A stretch of 45,307 nucleotides of DNA from Bacteroidales bacterium (GTDB taxonomy: Bacteria; Bacteroidota; Bacteroidia; Bacteroidales; VadinHA17): assembly GCA_012513795.1 (NCBI GenBank), contig JAAZBN010000150.1, positions 1 through 45,307 on the forward strand, in the 5' to 3' direction. The position numbers and the translations under genes are program-made. Below, piece by piece: positions 1 to 8,221 of the stretch (position 1 is its first letter; every line of letters starts with the position of its first letter). The notes beneath the pieces were generated by a model, which saw only the letters and a list, made by a program, of their open reading frames with translations, was not told the DNA's origin and made no database searches.

Positions 1-639
1 ACAGTTGTCTGCTTCCAGGGACCCCCGCAGCAATGCCCGGGTCCCTGGTCCGTTATTGAGAAGCATGTCAATGATGCTCAGCCTGGGGATGAATCCATGT
101 CTTTCACCAAAGACCTGGGTATAGGGCTGATCAGTATGTCCTGTTAAGCCTGAGGGCTTCTTGGGGATTATCGCATACCTGTAGTCATTGTCCCGGGAGC
201 CTTCCGCTTCAAACCTGTCAGTGAATTTTATCCGTGCAGTAAGTCCGATGGCTTCACACATGGCAGCAAGAGCTGCACTGTTCAGATCAATAAGAAAGGT
301 GTATGGTGCAGTGATGACATCCCTTATAATATCATAGTAGTATTCAAAGTAAGGCGCTGTGGCATAAGCAGCGGTGATACCACGGAGATGAAGATCGCGC
401 CACCGTTTGGTTTCATCTGTTCTCAGCTCACTGATGGCTGTCTTGTGGAATGATCCCCTGAGTACAGGCACTATTAGCGGCAGGGGACCGTTTGCTCCCA
501 TAATTATGCACCTGTTGCGGTAGGTTTGTCTGTGATAGTTCTCATGCCGTTCAATAAGAACCTCTCCAGTGTGCGCTATCAGGCTGAAATATTCAGCCGG
601 AGGAAAGTAGGCAGTTGAGAGAAGGACTTTTCCGGTCAT
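1..639 (-). CDS. WbqC-like family protein, partial (3' end off the window)
   Basis: The minus strand is open from an ATG at 639-637 through all 213 codons to base 1 without a stop, so the C-terminus is missing. The translation starts with the WbqC-like signature: MTGKVLLSTAYFPPAEYFSL, then an ENYHRQTYRNRC segment and a GPLPLIVPV segment. Near the end it has FGERHGFIPRLSIIDMLLNN, which in this family lies close to the C-terminus, so probably only a few residues are lost. WbqC-like proteins are found in Bacteroidota and in some O-antigen loci, but their reaction is not established. The start lies 5 bp after the larB stop codon, so it is probably cotranscribed with the lar genes. A functional link to the nickel cofactor is not shown. 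Family assignment is from recognised motifs. Confidence 0.85.
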   Translation of the reverse strand, partial: MTGKVLLSTAYFPPAEYFSLIAHTGEVLIERHENYHRQTYRNRCIIMGANGPLPLIVPVLRGSFHKTAISELRTDETKRWRDLHLRGITAAYATAPYFEYYYDIIRDVITAPYTFLIDLNSAALAAMCEAIGLTARIKFTDRFEAEGSRDNDYRYAIIPKKPSGLTGHTDQPYTQVFGERHGFIPRLSIIDMLLNNGPGTRALLRGSLEADNC

Positions 640-644
640 GAAAA

Positions 645-1391
645 TCAGAGCCTGTTAATCCTGCTTGCGGCAAAGCCTGCTCCGAATCCGTTGTCAATGT
701 TAACCACGGTCACTCCCGCGGCACAGCTGGTCATCATTGCCAGCAGGGCTGAGATGCCTTCAAATGATGCGCCGTAACCAACGCTGGTAGGAACGGCAAT
801 AACCGGCATATTGACGAGGCCGCCCACCACGCTGGCCAGTGCACCCTCCATGCCGGCAATCACAATTGAGATCCGGCAGGCACGTATCTCGGGCAGCTTG
901 TCAACCAGCCGGTGTATCCCGGCCACCCCGGCATCATATATCCTGACCACATCATTGCCCAGCAGTTCGGCAGTGACGGCCGCCTCCTCGGCAACGGGGA
1001 TATCTGAGGTGCCTGCCGTTATTACCGCTATCTTTGTGACCGGCGTCGGTATCTCCTTCTTTTTGATGCTTATGATACGCGCCGTCTCATAATAGACGGC
1101 ATCAGGGAAAGAGGGGACAATGAACCTGAACACCTCTTCCCGTGCCCTGGTACCTATAATATTATTGCCATTTTTCTCCATGGCGTTGAATATTGCCAGT
1201 ACCTGCCCGGGCGTCTTGCCTGCACAATATACTATCTCAGGATAGCCCGTTCTCAGTTCACGATGATGATCAATACGGGCAAAACCGAGATCAGTATAGG
1301 GGAAGTCGCGAAGCTTCTCCATGGCCTCATCCACACTCACCGATCCGTTCCTGATACCGTTAAGTATCTTCTCAAGCTCTGATGCATTCAT
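645..1391 (-). CDS. larB: LarB, pyridinium-3,5-biscarboxylic acid mononucleotide synthase
   Basis: LarB carboxylates and hydrolyses nicotinic acid adenine dinucleotide, the first step in making the nickel-pincer nucleotide cofactor. The protein has 248 residues, normal for the family. The N-terminal third carries FARIDHHRELRTGYPEIVYC, a strong LarB marker. The C-terminal half (about 118-248) is a PurE-like AIR-carboxylase fold with VITAGTSDIPVAEEA and VIAGMEGALASVVGGL, and ends in the typical NIDNGFGAGF stretch. Its ATG (1391-1389) overlaps the larE TGA (1390-1388) as ATGA, indicating translational coupling. Gene order on this strand is larC-larE-larB. Lactate racemase (larA) is not in the window. 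Confidence 0.95.
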   Translation of the reverse strand: MNASELEKILNGIRNGSVSVDEAMEKLRDFPYTDLGFARIDHHRELRTGYPEIVYCAGKTPGQVLAIFNAMEKNGNNIIGTRAREEVFRFIVPSFPDAVYYETARIISIKKKEIPTPVTKIAVITAGTSDIPVAEEAAVTAELLGNDVVRIYDAGVAGIHRLVDKLPEIRACRISIVIAGMEGALASVVGGLVNMPVIAVPTSVGYGASFEGISALLAMMTSCAAGVTVVNIDNGFGAGFAASRINRL

Positions 1392-2191
1392 GCCTCTTCT
1401 GTTTTGTTCATGCTTCCGCTGCGGTACCCCTCAGCATCAATTGTAATATATTGGAATCCCAGCCCCCGCAGGGCCTTTGTCAGTTTCATCCTGACCTCAC
1501 TGAGGGCTATCAGTTCAAACTGCTCACTCCTTATCTCAATCCTGGCCAGTTCACCATGGATCCTTACCCGTGCCCCTGTGAACCCGGCTTCTGTTACAAT
1601 GCTTTCAGCCTCTTCAATCCTGCGGAGGTTCTCCGGGTTGATTGTCATGCCATGCGGAAAACGCGTCAATAGGCAGGTGTTGGAAGGCCTGTCACTAAAC
1701 TCCAGGCCTGCCTCGCGGGCCAGGTACCTTATCTCCTCTTTTGTGAGGCCTGTTTCTGCCAGCGGACTCCTGACACCTGACTCACGGAGTGCCTTGAGAC
1801 CGGGACGATATTCCTTCAGATCGTCGGCATTTGTGCCGTCAAAGACAACCATGTAATTCCCTGTCCGGGCTTCGGAGGTAATAAGTTTCATAATCTCTCT
1901 CTTACAGAGATAGCAGCGGTCAGGAGGATTGGACATAACGGACAGGGGGATACCCGCAATTAATTCCTTATGCCTTACTCCGACCTCATTGCAGAAGCTG
2001 GCGGCATCCCTTACTTCAGAGGAGAACATGTATGGAGTACTTACGGTAACAGCCAGCAGACGCAGACCCGGCTGTGATGCGGCCACACTAACAAGAAAGG
2101 TGCTGTCAGTGCCGCCTGAAAGGGCAATGACCGCTGAGCCTGACTCCGCAAGGATGGCTTTCAGATCTTCCAGCTTCTTCGCAGCACTCAT
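1388..2191 (-). CDS. larE: LarE, pyridinium-3,5-bisthiocarboxylic acid mononucleotide synthase (sulfur transferase)
   Basis: LarE adenylates the two carboxylates of the LarB product and replaces them with thiocarboxylates. The reading frame is open further upstream, but I place the start at the ATG at 2191-2189. It overlaps the larC stop as ATGA and gives 267 residues beginning MSAAKKLEDLK; the longer version would begin inside larC. The PP-loop SGGTDS is at residues 25-30. A CYLC pair follows at 93-96 and a conserved Cys in NTCLLTRFPHG at 173. By family knowledge, the equivalent Cys in Lactobacillus LarE is the sacrificial sulfur donor, while some other LarE proteins use an Fe-S cluster for catalytic sulfur transfer. 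Which mode applies here cannot be read from the sequence alone. Confidence 0.93.
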   Translation of the reverse strand: MSAAKKLEDLKAILAESGSAVIALSGGTDSTFLVSVAASQPGLRLLAVTVSTPYMFSSEVRDAASFCNEVGVRHKELIAGIPLSVMSNPPDRCYLCKREIMKLITSEARTGNYMVVFDGTNADDLKEYRPGLKALRESGVRSPLAETGLTKEEIRYLAREAGLEFSDRPSNTCLLTRFPHGMTINPENLRRIEEAESIVTEAGFTGARVRIHGELARIEIRSEQFELIALSEVRMKLTKALRGLGFQYITIDAEGYRSGSMNKTEEA

Positions 2192-3480
2192 TTTATCCCG
2201 CTGATCTGTGCTGTTATCTCCTGAACTACCTGCTTCATGGGCAGTCCTGTGGCTGCCGCAATAGCGGCACATCTGTCAGCCTCCGGTTTAACGGAGACCA
2301 GTTGGTCATTGAAGTATGACTTTTTCACCATGACCTTCCCGAAACGGGTCTCAATCTCTTCGAACTCACGGTGCAGAGTCTCCTTGGCACAGGGAATAAC
2401 CCTCAGGCCAATGGTTGTTGACTCAGTAAACAGAATCATTCTTATGGCATCTACATGCTCTGCCTCACATATGACACTCAGGGTCAGGGCCGGCCTTCCC
2501 TTCTTCATAATGACAGGAGTAATCCAGACATCGCCGGCTCCTGCCTCAAAAAGCCTACGTGTAAGATACTCCGACAGTTCCGGATTCATATCATCCATGT
2601 TGCATTCGATCAGCCGTGCCTCGTGGCCATGTTCAGGCTCCCCGGGTATCTCAGCCAGGTATACCCTCAGCATGTTGGGACGAGCAGGATTGTTCTTCTG
2701 TCCTATGCCATAACCGCATTTTCTGATTATAAACCTCATTTCAGGGGGAAGAGGCTCAGCCGTGGCAGCTATTATTGCTGCTCCCGTGGGAGTGGTCGCT
2801 TCGAAATGAACTCCCCCGGTGTGGACCGGGAAACCACTGATTATCCGTGCCGTAGCCGGGGCCGGAACGGGAAGCAGACCATGCTGGCATCTTACCATAC
2901 CGCTACCCAGCTCAATGGTTGAGGCATATACCCTGTCAACGCCAAGATCATGAAGACAGATGGCAGCTCCCACTATGTCAACAATTGAATCCAGCGCACC
3001 CACTTCATGAAAATGAATCTCGTCAATCGGTTTATCATGTACGGCAGCCTCAGCCGCGGCAATATGACTGAATATCTTCATTGAGAGGGTCCTGACAGGA
3101 TCAGGAAGAGTGCTATTATTTATAATTCTTTCAATATCAGCAAGGTTACGATGGGGGTGATGATGTGTATGCTCGTGTGCATGATCATGGGTGTGTCCGT
3201 GATCGTGCTCATGTCCTTGATCCTGCCCATGAGTGGGATCATGGTCATGTTGATGATCTGTGTCAGGTAGGTGAGAATGCTCCCCTTCAGTAATTACTGT
3301 GACCTTTGTTCCGGTAATGCCATGGCGCTGGTCACGCGTTATCTCAAGCCTCCATCCTTCAGTTTTGAGCTTCTCCAGACCGCTGATAAGCGTATCAGTG
3401 CTAACCCCCAGGTCAAGCATCGCTCCGAGGTTCATATCTCCACTGATACCGGAAAAACAGTCATAGTAAAGTATCTTCAT
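2188..3480 (-). CDS. larC: LarC, nickel insertion protein (CTP-dependent cyclometallase), single reading frame
   Basis: LarC inserts nickel into the bisthiocarboxylated pyridinium nucleotide, completing the nickel-pincer cofactor. The 430-residue protein begins MKILYYDCFSGISGDMNLGA, the family signature. It carries HFHEVGALDSIVDIVGAA and TPTGAAIIA in the middle and the ECNMDDMNPE motif in the C-terminal part. Residues 68-110 form a linker with 18 histidines in 43 residues, a probable nickel-holding segment. In Lactobacillus plantarum larC is split and joined by a programmed frameshift; here it is one continuous frame. It is the first gene of the minus-strand lar operon, 154 bp from the divergent DUF362 gene. 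I found no clear promoter on its side of that gap. Confidence 0.95.
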   Translation of the reverse strand: MKILYYDCFSGISGDMNLGAMLDLGVSTDTLISGLEKLKTEGWRLEITRDQRHGITGTKVTVITEGEHSHLPDTDHQHDHDPTHGQDQGHEHDHGHTHDHAHEHTHHHPHRNLADIERIINNSTLPDPVRTLSMKIFSHIAAAEAAVHDKPIDEIHFHEVGALDSIVDIVGAAICLHDLGVDRVYASTIELGSGMVRCQHGLLPVPAPATARIISGFPVHTGGVHFEATTPTGAAIIAATAEPLPPEMRFIIRKCGYGIGQKNNPARPNMLRVYLAEIPGEPEHGHEARLIECNMDDMNPELSEYLTRRLFEAGAGDVWITPVIMKKGRPALTLSVICEAEHVDAIRMILFTESTTIGLRVIPCAKETLHREFEEIETRFGKVMVKKSYFNDQLVSVKPEADRCAAIAAATGLPMKQVVQEITAQISGIK

Positions 3481-3589
3481 TTCTTTTTAGTTTTTTTAAC
3501 ACTCGGTATGCCTCCCGCATAATCTCTCAGGCTCGCATTCTCAGGCTGCTAATATAAGAATACGAGGCCGATATATTAAAAAAAATGTT

Positions 3590-3596
3590 TACTTTG
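3590..3596 (+). promoter_or_regulatory. Possible -7 promoter element for the DUF362/polyferredoxin operon
   Basis: TACTTTG followed by CA lies 39 bp before the DUF362 ATG. It is one base short of the Bacteroidota consensus TAnnTTTG. No convincing -33 TTTG is visible. It is the best candidate in the 154-bp gap between larC and this gene, which otherwise holds only AT-rich sequence. Confidence 0.35.
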
Positions 3597-3634
3597 CACC
3601 TTCTCGTTTCAGGGGTAATATATAACAGAAGGGA

Positions 3635-4561
3635 ATGAAAAGAAGACTTTTCTTAAGGAATTCGCTTGGCGCCGGGCTGGCGGCAGGAGCGTTCATGAGT
3701 TTTGGCAGGGTTGAAAAGGCATTTGCAGGCAAACCTCTCCCTGCAGCAGCCAATTATGATCTTATAGCTGTAATGGGCGGTGAGCCAGCTGCAATGTTTG
3801 ACATGGGAATACAGACAATGGGAGGCATGGGCACCTTTGTCAGAAAAGGACAGAAGGTTCTGGTAAAACCCAATATAGGATGGGATGTTGTACCCGAGAA
3901 GGGCGGCAATACCAATCCGGCACTCGTCAAAAGGATCATTGAACACTGCTACCGGGCGGGGGCAAAAGAGGTTTATGTCTTTGACAATACATGTGATAAC
4001 TGGATAAAGTGCTACAAGAATTCAGGCATTGAGCAGGCAGTTAAGGACGCCGGTGCGAAGATAGTTCCGGGAAGTTCCGAGAGCTACTATCAGGAGGTTA
4101 CCATACCCAACGGCAAGAAGCTGACAAAAACCAAGGTGCACGAGCTGGTGCTTGAGAGCGATGTTTTTATCAATGTTCCCATTCTGAAGCATCACAGTTC
4201 TGCCAGGATGACCGGGGCGCTCAAGAATATGATGGGGGTAGTATGGGACAGGGGTTACTGGCACAGGAACAACCTCAACCAGTGCATTGCTGATTATGCT
4301 CTCTTTCCCAAAAAACCGCAGCTCAATGTCATGGATGCCTATAATGTGATGATGCGTAACGGTCCGCGTGGCGTCTCCGTGGCTGACCTTTCCAATATGA
4401 AATCACTGATGATCTCCACTGACTGGGTGGCCATTGATGCTGCAGGGGCAAAAATGATGGGCCGTGAGCCGGAAACAATTGAACATATAGCACTGGCAGC
4501 CGGAATGGGAATTGGTAAGATGGACCTGTCAGGCCTGAACATTCACAGGTTGAAAATGTAA
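3635..4561 (+). CDS. DUF362 domain protein with Tat signal peptide
   Basis: The 308-residue protein starts MKRRLFLRNSLGAGLAAGAF, a twin-arginine signal (RRLFLR plus a hydrophobic, Ala/Gly-rich stretch, probable cleavage after AFA near residue 31), so it should be exported folded. The mature part is a DUF362 domain: VLVKPNIGWDVVPEKGGNTNP near 75-95, then FINVPILKHH and LKNMMG, and VAIDAAGAKMMG near 276. Many DUF362 proteins occur beside or fused to 4Fe-4S ferredoxin domains. Here the next gene, 6 bp downstream, is a polyferredoxin, so the two probably form a redox unit at the membrane. No cofactor-binding cysteine motif is visible in this protein. The substrate and reaction are unknown. Confidence 0.88.
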   Translation: MKRRLFLRNSLGAGLAAGAFMSFGRVEKAFAGKPLPAAANYDLIAVMGGEPAAMFDMGIQTMGGMGTFVRKGQKVLVKPNIGWDVVPEKGGNTNPALVKRIIEHCYRAGAKEVYVFDNTCDNWIKCYKNSGIEQAVKDAGAKIVPGSSESYYQEVTIPNGKKLTKTKVHELVLESDVFINVPILKHHSSARMTGALKNMMGVVWDRGYWHRNNLNQCIADYALFPKKPQLNVMDAYNVMMRNGPRGVSVADLSNMKSLMISTDWVAIDAAGAKMMGREPETIEHIALAAGMGIGKMDLSGLNIHRLKM

Positions 4562-4567
4562 TATTTA

Positions 4568-6130
4568 ATGAAATCCTCTGCCCTGAGACATATAAGGACC
4601 GTTTTTGCACTCCTCGTCCTTGTTCTTTTTGCATTTCTGTTCCTTGACTTCAGGGGCTTGCTGGGGGAGGAGACCTTTGGTCCGATAACATACCTGCAGT
4701 TCCTGCCATCCCTGGTAAAATTCATCATCGCCGGAGCCACTGCCGCAACGGGCTTCATTGTGGTACTGGCACTGACTCTTCTGACCGGCAGAACCTATTG
4801 CTCATTCCTTTGCCCCCTGGGGATTCTGCAGGATGTCATCAGCAGAATCGGCGGATTTGTCAAAAGACGCTTTCGCAGATATGGCTATAAGAAACCCTAC
4901 ACCATACTCCGTTATTTCATTCTTGTGGTGACAGCGGGCATACTGGCCCTGGGAGGTATTTACGTCCTTACCATTCTTGATCCATACAGCATCTTTGGCA
5001 GGTTCATGTCATACTTTGTCCAGCCGGTGGTTCTCCTCCTGAACAACCTGCTGGCATCACTCCTCGGCAGGTTTGACATCTATTCCATTTACCATGTTGA
5101 TATCAAGCCTTATCAGCTTGCAGCATATATTGTTCCTTCAGCTTTTCTGCTGCTGGTGGGAATACTCTCCTTCAGTCACGGCAGGCTCTATTGCAACACT
5201 GTATGCCCCGTTGGGACGCTCCTTGGCCTGTTGAGCAAGGTGTCACTCTTCCGCATCAGGTTTGATGAAGACAAGTGCACCCGCTGCGGCAGGTGTGCCA
5301 TGGCATGCAAATCATCCTGCATAGACTTCCTTAACAAGAACGTCGACCTTAGCAGATGCGTAAGCTGTTTCAACTGTATTGATGCCTGCAAGGAGAATGC
5401 AATGTCTTACGGTCTTGTCAGGCTGAAGCAAAAGGAGCTCAGTAATGATGATGCAGATTCCTCGCGCCGCGGGTTCATTGCCGGCTCACTGTTACTTCTT
5501 GCCGGAGGCTCCCGGCTGATGCGGGCTCAGGGCACAACACCCGCACCCACTATTGAGTCAACTGTAAAGGAAGACAGGCTCTATCCCGTAACCCCTCCGG
5601 GGTCAGCAAGCATAGAGTCCTTCACTTCCAGGTGCACTGCATGCACACTATGCGTCAGCGCATGCCCCACAAACGTCCTTCAACCATCGGTGAGTGAGTA
5701 CGGATTCGCGGGTATCATGCAGCCCCGGATGGATTTTCACAGCGGCTTCTGCAATTATGACTGCACCCGGTGCACCGATGTGTGCCCGACAGGCGCCATC
5801 ATGCCCCTGATGATCGAGGCCAAGAAACTGACCCAGATCGGTAAAGCGGTCTTCATTCGGGAGAACTGCATTGTCCATACCGAGAAGACAGCCTGTGGTG
5901 CCTGCTCGGAACATTGCCCCACCAAGGCATGTCACATGGTTCCCTATGAAAATGGTCTCCTCATACCTGAAGTAAGGGACGAGATATGCATTGGTTGCGG
6001 TGCATGTGAGTATGCCTGCCCCACGAAACCCTACAAGGCCATCTTCGTTGACGGTAATCCCATTCATGAGGCAGCCGCCAAACCAGAGACGGAAGAGCTG
6101 GATGCAATACCTTCCGATTTCCCCTTCTGA
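4568..6130 (+). CDS. Membrane polyferredoxin, NapH-like module fused to NapG-like module
   Basis: 520 residues in two halves. The N-terminal half has about four to five membrane segments with the NapH/NosR-type CSFLCP (78-83) and CNTVCP (209-214) motifs, then two 4Fe-4S sites (CTRCGRCAMAC at 237-247 and CVSCFNCIDAC at 264-274). Residues 299-320 read SRRGFIAGSLLLLAGG and onward, a twin-arginine motif with a hydrophobic run, exactly where a separate NapG-like protein would start. The C-terminal half has four more cysteine clusters (CTACTLCVSAC 356-366, CNYDCTRCTDVC 395-406, CGACSEHC 443-450, CIGCGACEYAC 474-484). By analogy with NapGH, it should carry electrons between the quinone pool and an extracytoplasmic partner, perhaps the DUF362 protein encoded just upstream. 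The partner is inferred, not shown. Confidence 0.88.
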   Translation: MKSSALRHIRTVFALLVLVLFAFLFLDFRGLLGEETFGPITYLQFLPSLVKFIIAGATAATGFIVVLALTLLTGRTYCSFLCPLGILQDVISRIGGFVKRRFRRYGYKKPYTILRYFILVVTAGILALGGIYVLTILDPYSIFGRFMSYFVQPVVLLLNNLLASLLGRFDIYSIYHVDIKPYQLAAYIVPSAFLLLVGILSFSHGRLYCNTVCPVGTLLGLLSKVSLFRIRFDEDKCTRCGRCAMACKSSCIDFLNKNVDLSRCVSCFNCIDACKENAMSYGLVRLKQKELSNDDADSSRRGFIAGSLLLLAGGSRLMRAQGTTPAPTIESTVKEDRLYPVTPPGSASIESFTSRCTACTLCVSACPTNVLQPSVSEYGFAGIMQPRMDFHSGFCNYDCTRCTDVCPTGAIMPLMIEAKKLTQIGKAVFIRENCIVHTEKTACGACSEHCPTKACHMVPYENGLLIPEVRDEICIGCGACEYACPTKPYKAIFVDGNPIHEAAAKPETEELDAIPSDFPF

Positions 6131-6223
6131 GTATTGAAAAACATGATTTTTATCGTGTGAGGCAGAGTTAAATAAAGTTAACTTGCACGCTCTTATTTTC
6201 GTACCTGAATTAATTCTCGTTTT

Positions 6224-6646
6224 ATGAAACCTACACATATTGAACATATTGGTATTGCGGTTAGCTCAATAGCCGAGGCGCTGCCCTTCTATGAAAAGGT
6301 TTTGGGCCTGAAATGCTACAATATTGAGGAGGTGGCTGACCAGAAGGTTAAGACCGCTTTTTTTATGATCGGTCAGACCAAGATCGAGTTGCTGGAGTCG
6401 ACCGATCCGGAAGGACCGGTGGGCAAGTTCATAGAAAAGAGGGGAGAAGGCATACACCATATTGCCTTTGCGGTGGATAACCTTGAGGAGAGACTGCGCG
6501 AGGCCGAGGCTGCAGGGATACGTCTTATAGACTCAACTCCCAGGAAGGGCGCCGAAGGACTGAGCATAGCATTCATGCATCCCAGGTCAACTTTCGGGGT
6601 GCTAACCGAACTATGCGAGGACAAGAATAGCGAAAACAAAAAATAA
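6224..6646 (+). CDS. mce: Methylmalonyl-CoA epimerase (VOC fold)
   Basis: Interconverts the (R) and (S) forms of methylmalonyl-CoA, linking methylmalonyl-CoA mutase to the decarboxylase encoded next. The 140-residue protein has the duplicated vicinal-oxygen-chelate pattern: IEHIGIAVSSI at the N-terminus, IHHIAFAVDNLEE in the middle and GVLTELCE at the end. Metal ligands expected for the family are visible as His8, a Gln in ADQKVKTA, the His pair of IHHIAF and Glu near 131. It is the first gene of a tight operon; mmdA starts 9 bp after its stop. The 93-bp upstream gap contains TTAACTTGCA near 6178, a weak -7-like sequence. Mutase genes are not in the window. Confidence 0.95.
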   Translation: MKPTHIEHIGIAVSSIAEALPFYEKVLGLKCYNIEEVADQKVKTAFFMIGQTKIELLESTDPEGPVGKFIEKRGEGIHHIAFAVDNLEERLREAEAAGIRLIDSTPRKGAEGLSIAFMHPRSTFGVLTELCEDKNSENKK

Positions 6647-6655
6647 AAAGGCTAA

Positions 6656-8215
6656 ATGAACAGTCAGGAAAGAATCAAACAGCTCCTTGATTACAGGGAG
6701 AAAGCACGCAAGGGTGGTGGTGAAAAACGAATTGACGACCAGCACGCCAAGGGTAAACTGACGGCAAGAGAACGCATTACACTTTTGCTTGACGAGGGCA
6801 GCTTTGAAGAGTATGACATGTTTGTCACCCACAGGACGGAGGACTTCGGCCTGGCCGACAAGAAATTCCTCTCTGACGGAGTGATCACGGGTCATGGCAC
6901 TATTGACGGCAGGGTGGTCTACGTCTTTGCTCAGGATTTTACTGTTTTTGGCGGCTCTTTGTCGGAAACATTTGCACAGAAAATATGCAAGATCATGGAC
7001 CAGGCCATGAAGGCCGGCGCCCCTGTCATAGGCATAAATGACTCCGGTGGAGCCCGCATCCAGGAGGGAGTGAGAAGTCTTGCCGGATATGCTGAGATCT
7101 TTGAACGAAATATCCTTGCTTCCGGCGTAATTCCACAGATTTCAGCCATATTCGGACCCTGCGCCGGAGGAGCTGTCTATTCACCTGCACTGACAGACTA
7201 TATCATCATGAGCCGCAAGAGCAGCTACATGTTCGTTACCGGTCCCAAAGTGGCAAAGGCAGTTACCGGCGAAGATATCACCATTGATGATCTTGGCGGA
7301 GCAGGCGTCCATACAACCAAGTCAGGAGTGGCACACTTTGCCGTTGATGAGGAGAAGGAGGGTCTTGACCTTATCAGGAAACTGCTGGGATTCATGCCTC
7401 AGAATAACCTCGAGGAACCACCCCAGGTGGATTGTGATGACCCGATAGACAGGCTGGAGGATGACCTCAATGACATTATCCCGGAAAGCCCCAACCAGCC
7501 CTATGATGTCAAGGATGTAATAGTAAGGGTGGTTGACTACCATGATTTCCTGGAGGTTCATGAGGCCTATGCAAAGAATATTGTGGTAGGATTCGCCAGA
7601 TTTGACGGTATGCCAGTCGGGATAGTAGCCAACCAGCCGGCATACCTCGCGGGAGTGCTTGACATAGAAGCTTCAAGAAAAGCTGCCCGGTTCATTCGCT
7701 TCTGCGATGCATTCAATATCCCGATTGTCACCTTCGTTGACGTTCCTGGCTTCCTGCCCGGATCAACACAGGAGTACGGCGGCATAATCATTCATGGGGC
7801 CAAACTGATGTTTGCCTACGGCGAAGCAAACGTGCCAAAAGTGACTGTCACCCTACGCAAATCTTACGGAGGCGCCCACTGTGTCATGTCGTCCAAGCAA
7901 CTCAGGGGCGATATTAACTATGCATGGCCCACAGCAGAAATTGCAGTAATGGGTCCGCAGGGAGCCATTGAGGTGCTGGAGGGGAGAACAATCAGCGAGA
8001 TAGCTGACCCTGCCGAACGCAAGGAGTACATAGCCAAAAAGGAACAGGAATACCGCGATAAGTTCGCAAATCCTTATGAGGCAGCCAGGTATGGCTATCT
8101 TGATGATGTTATTGAACCCCGGAATACCCGGTTCAGGGTTATAAGGGCTCTCAGGACCCTCGCTACCAAGAAGGATCCGGGACCCATGAAGAAACATGGT
8201 AACATTCCACTCTGA
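6656..8215 (+). CDS. mmdA: Methylmalonyl-CoA decarboxylase carboxyltransferase (alpha) subunit
   Basis: 519 residues with the acyl-CoA carboxyltransferase fold in two crotonase halves. Markers are LTARERI near 36-42, [25 protein letters not shown] and [16 protein letters not shown] in the first half, and [21 protein letters not shown] and [12 protein letters not shown] in the second. It transfers the carboxyl group of (S)-methylmalonyl-CoA to carrier-bound biotin. The same family serves propionyl-CoA carboxylase. Here the neighbours are an OadG-like subunit, a biotin carrier and the OadB-like sodium pump, and no biotin carboxylase is present, so the decarboxylating, sodium-pumping complex is much more likely. 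It is not an OadA-type oxaloacetate decarboxylase alpha subunit, which would have a TIM-barrel fold. Confidence 0.94.
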   Translation: MNSQERIKQLLDYREKARKGGGEKRIDDQHAKGKLTARERITLLLDEGSFEEYDMFVTHRTEDFGLADKKFLSDGVITGHGTIDGRVVYVFAQDFTVFGGSLSETFAQKICKIMDQAMKAGAPVIGINDSGGARIQEGVRSLAGYAEIFERNILASGVIPQISAIFGPCAGGAVYSPALTDYIIMSRKSSYMFVTGPKVAKAVTGEDITIDDLGGAGVHTTKSGVAHFAVDEEKEGLDLIRKLLGFMPQNNLEEPPQVDCDDPIDRLEDDLNDIIPESPNQPYDVKDVIVRVVDYHDFLEVHEAYAKNIVVGFARFDGMPVGIVANQPAYLAGVLDIEASRKAARFIRFCDAFNIPIVTFVDVPGFLPGSTQEYGGIIIHGAKLMFAYGEANVPKVTVTLRKSYGGAHCVMSSKQLRGDINYAWPTAEIAVMGPQGAIEVLEGRTISEIADPAERKEYIAKKEQEYRDKFANPYEAARYGYLDDVIEPRNTRFRVIRALRTLATKKDPGPMKKHGNIPL

Positions 8216-8221
8216 TAATAA

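Noticed and set aside
2237-2922. Two overlapping plus-strand open frames (158 and 155 codons) opposite larC
   Set aside because: They lie wholly inside the well-supported larC gene on the other strand, show no recognisable family and look like shadows of its codon pattern.
6140-6160. Terminator-like AAAAACATGATTTTT after the polyferredoxin gene
   Set aside because: The stem is only A-T pairs around a CATG centre with a mismatch, too weak to call.
6656-8215. Propionyl-CoA or acetyl-CoA carboxylase beta subunit
   Set aside because: The fold is shared, but the operon has no biotin carboxylase and does have the sodium pump and its small subunit, so a decarboxylase is the better call.
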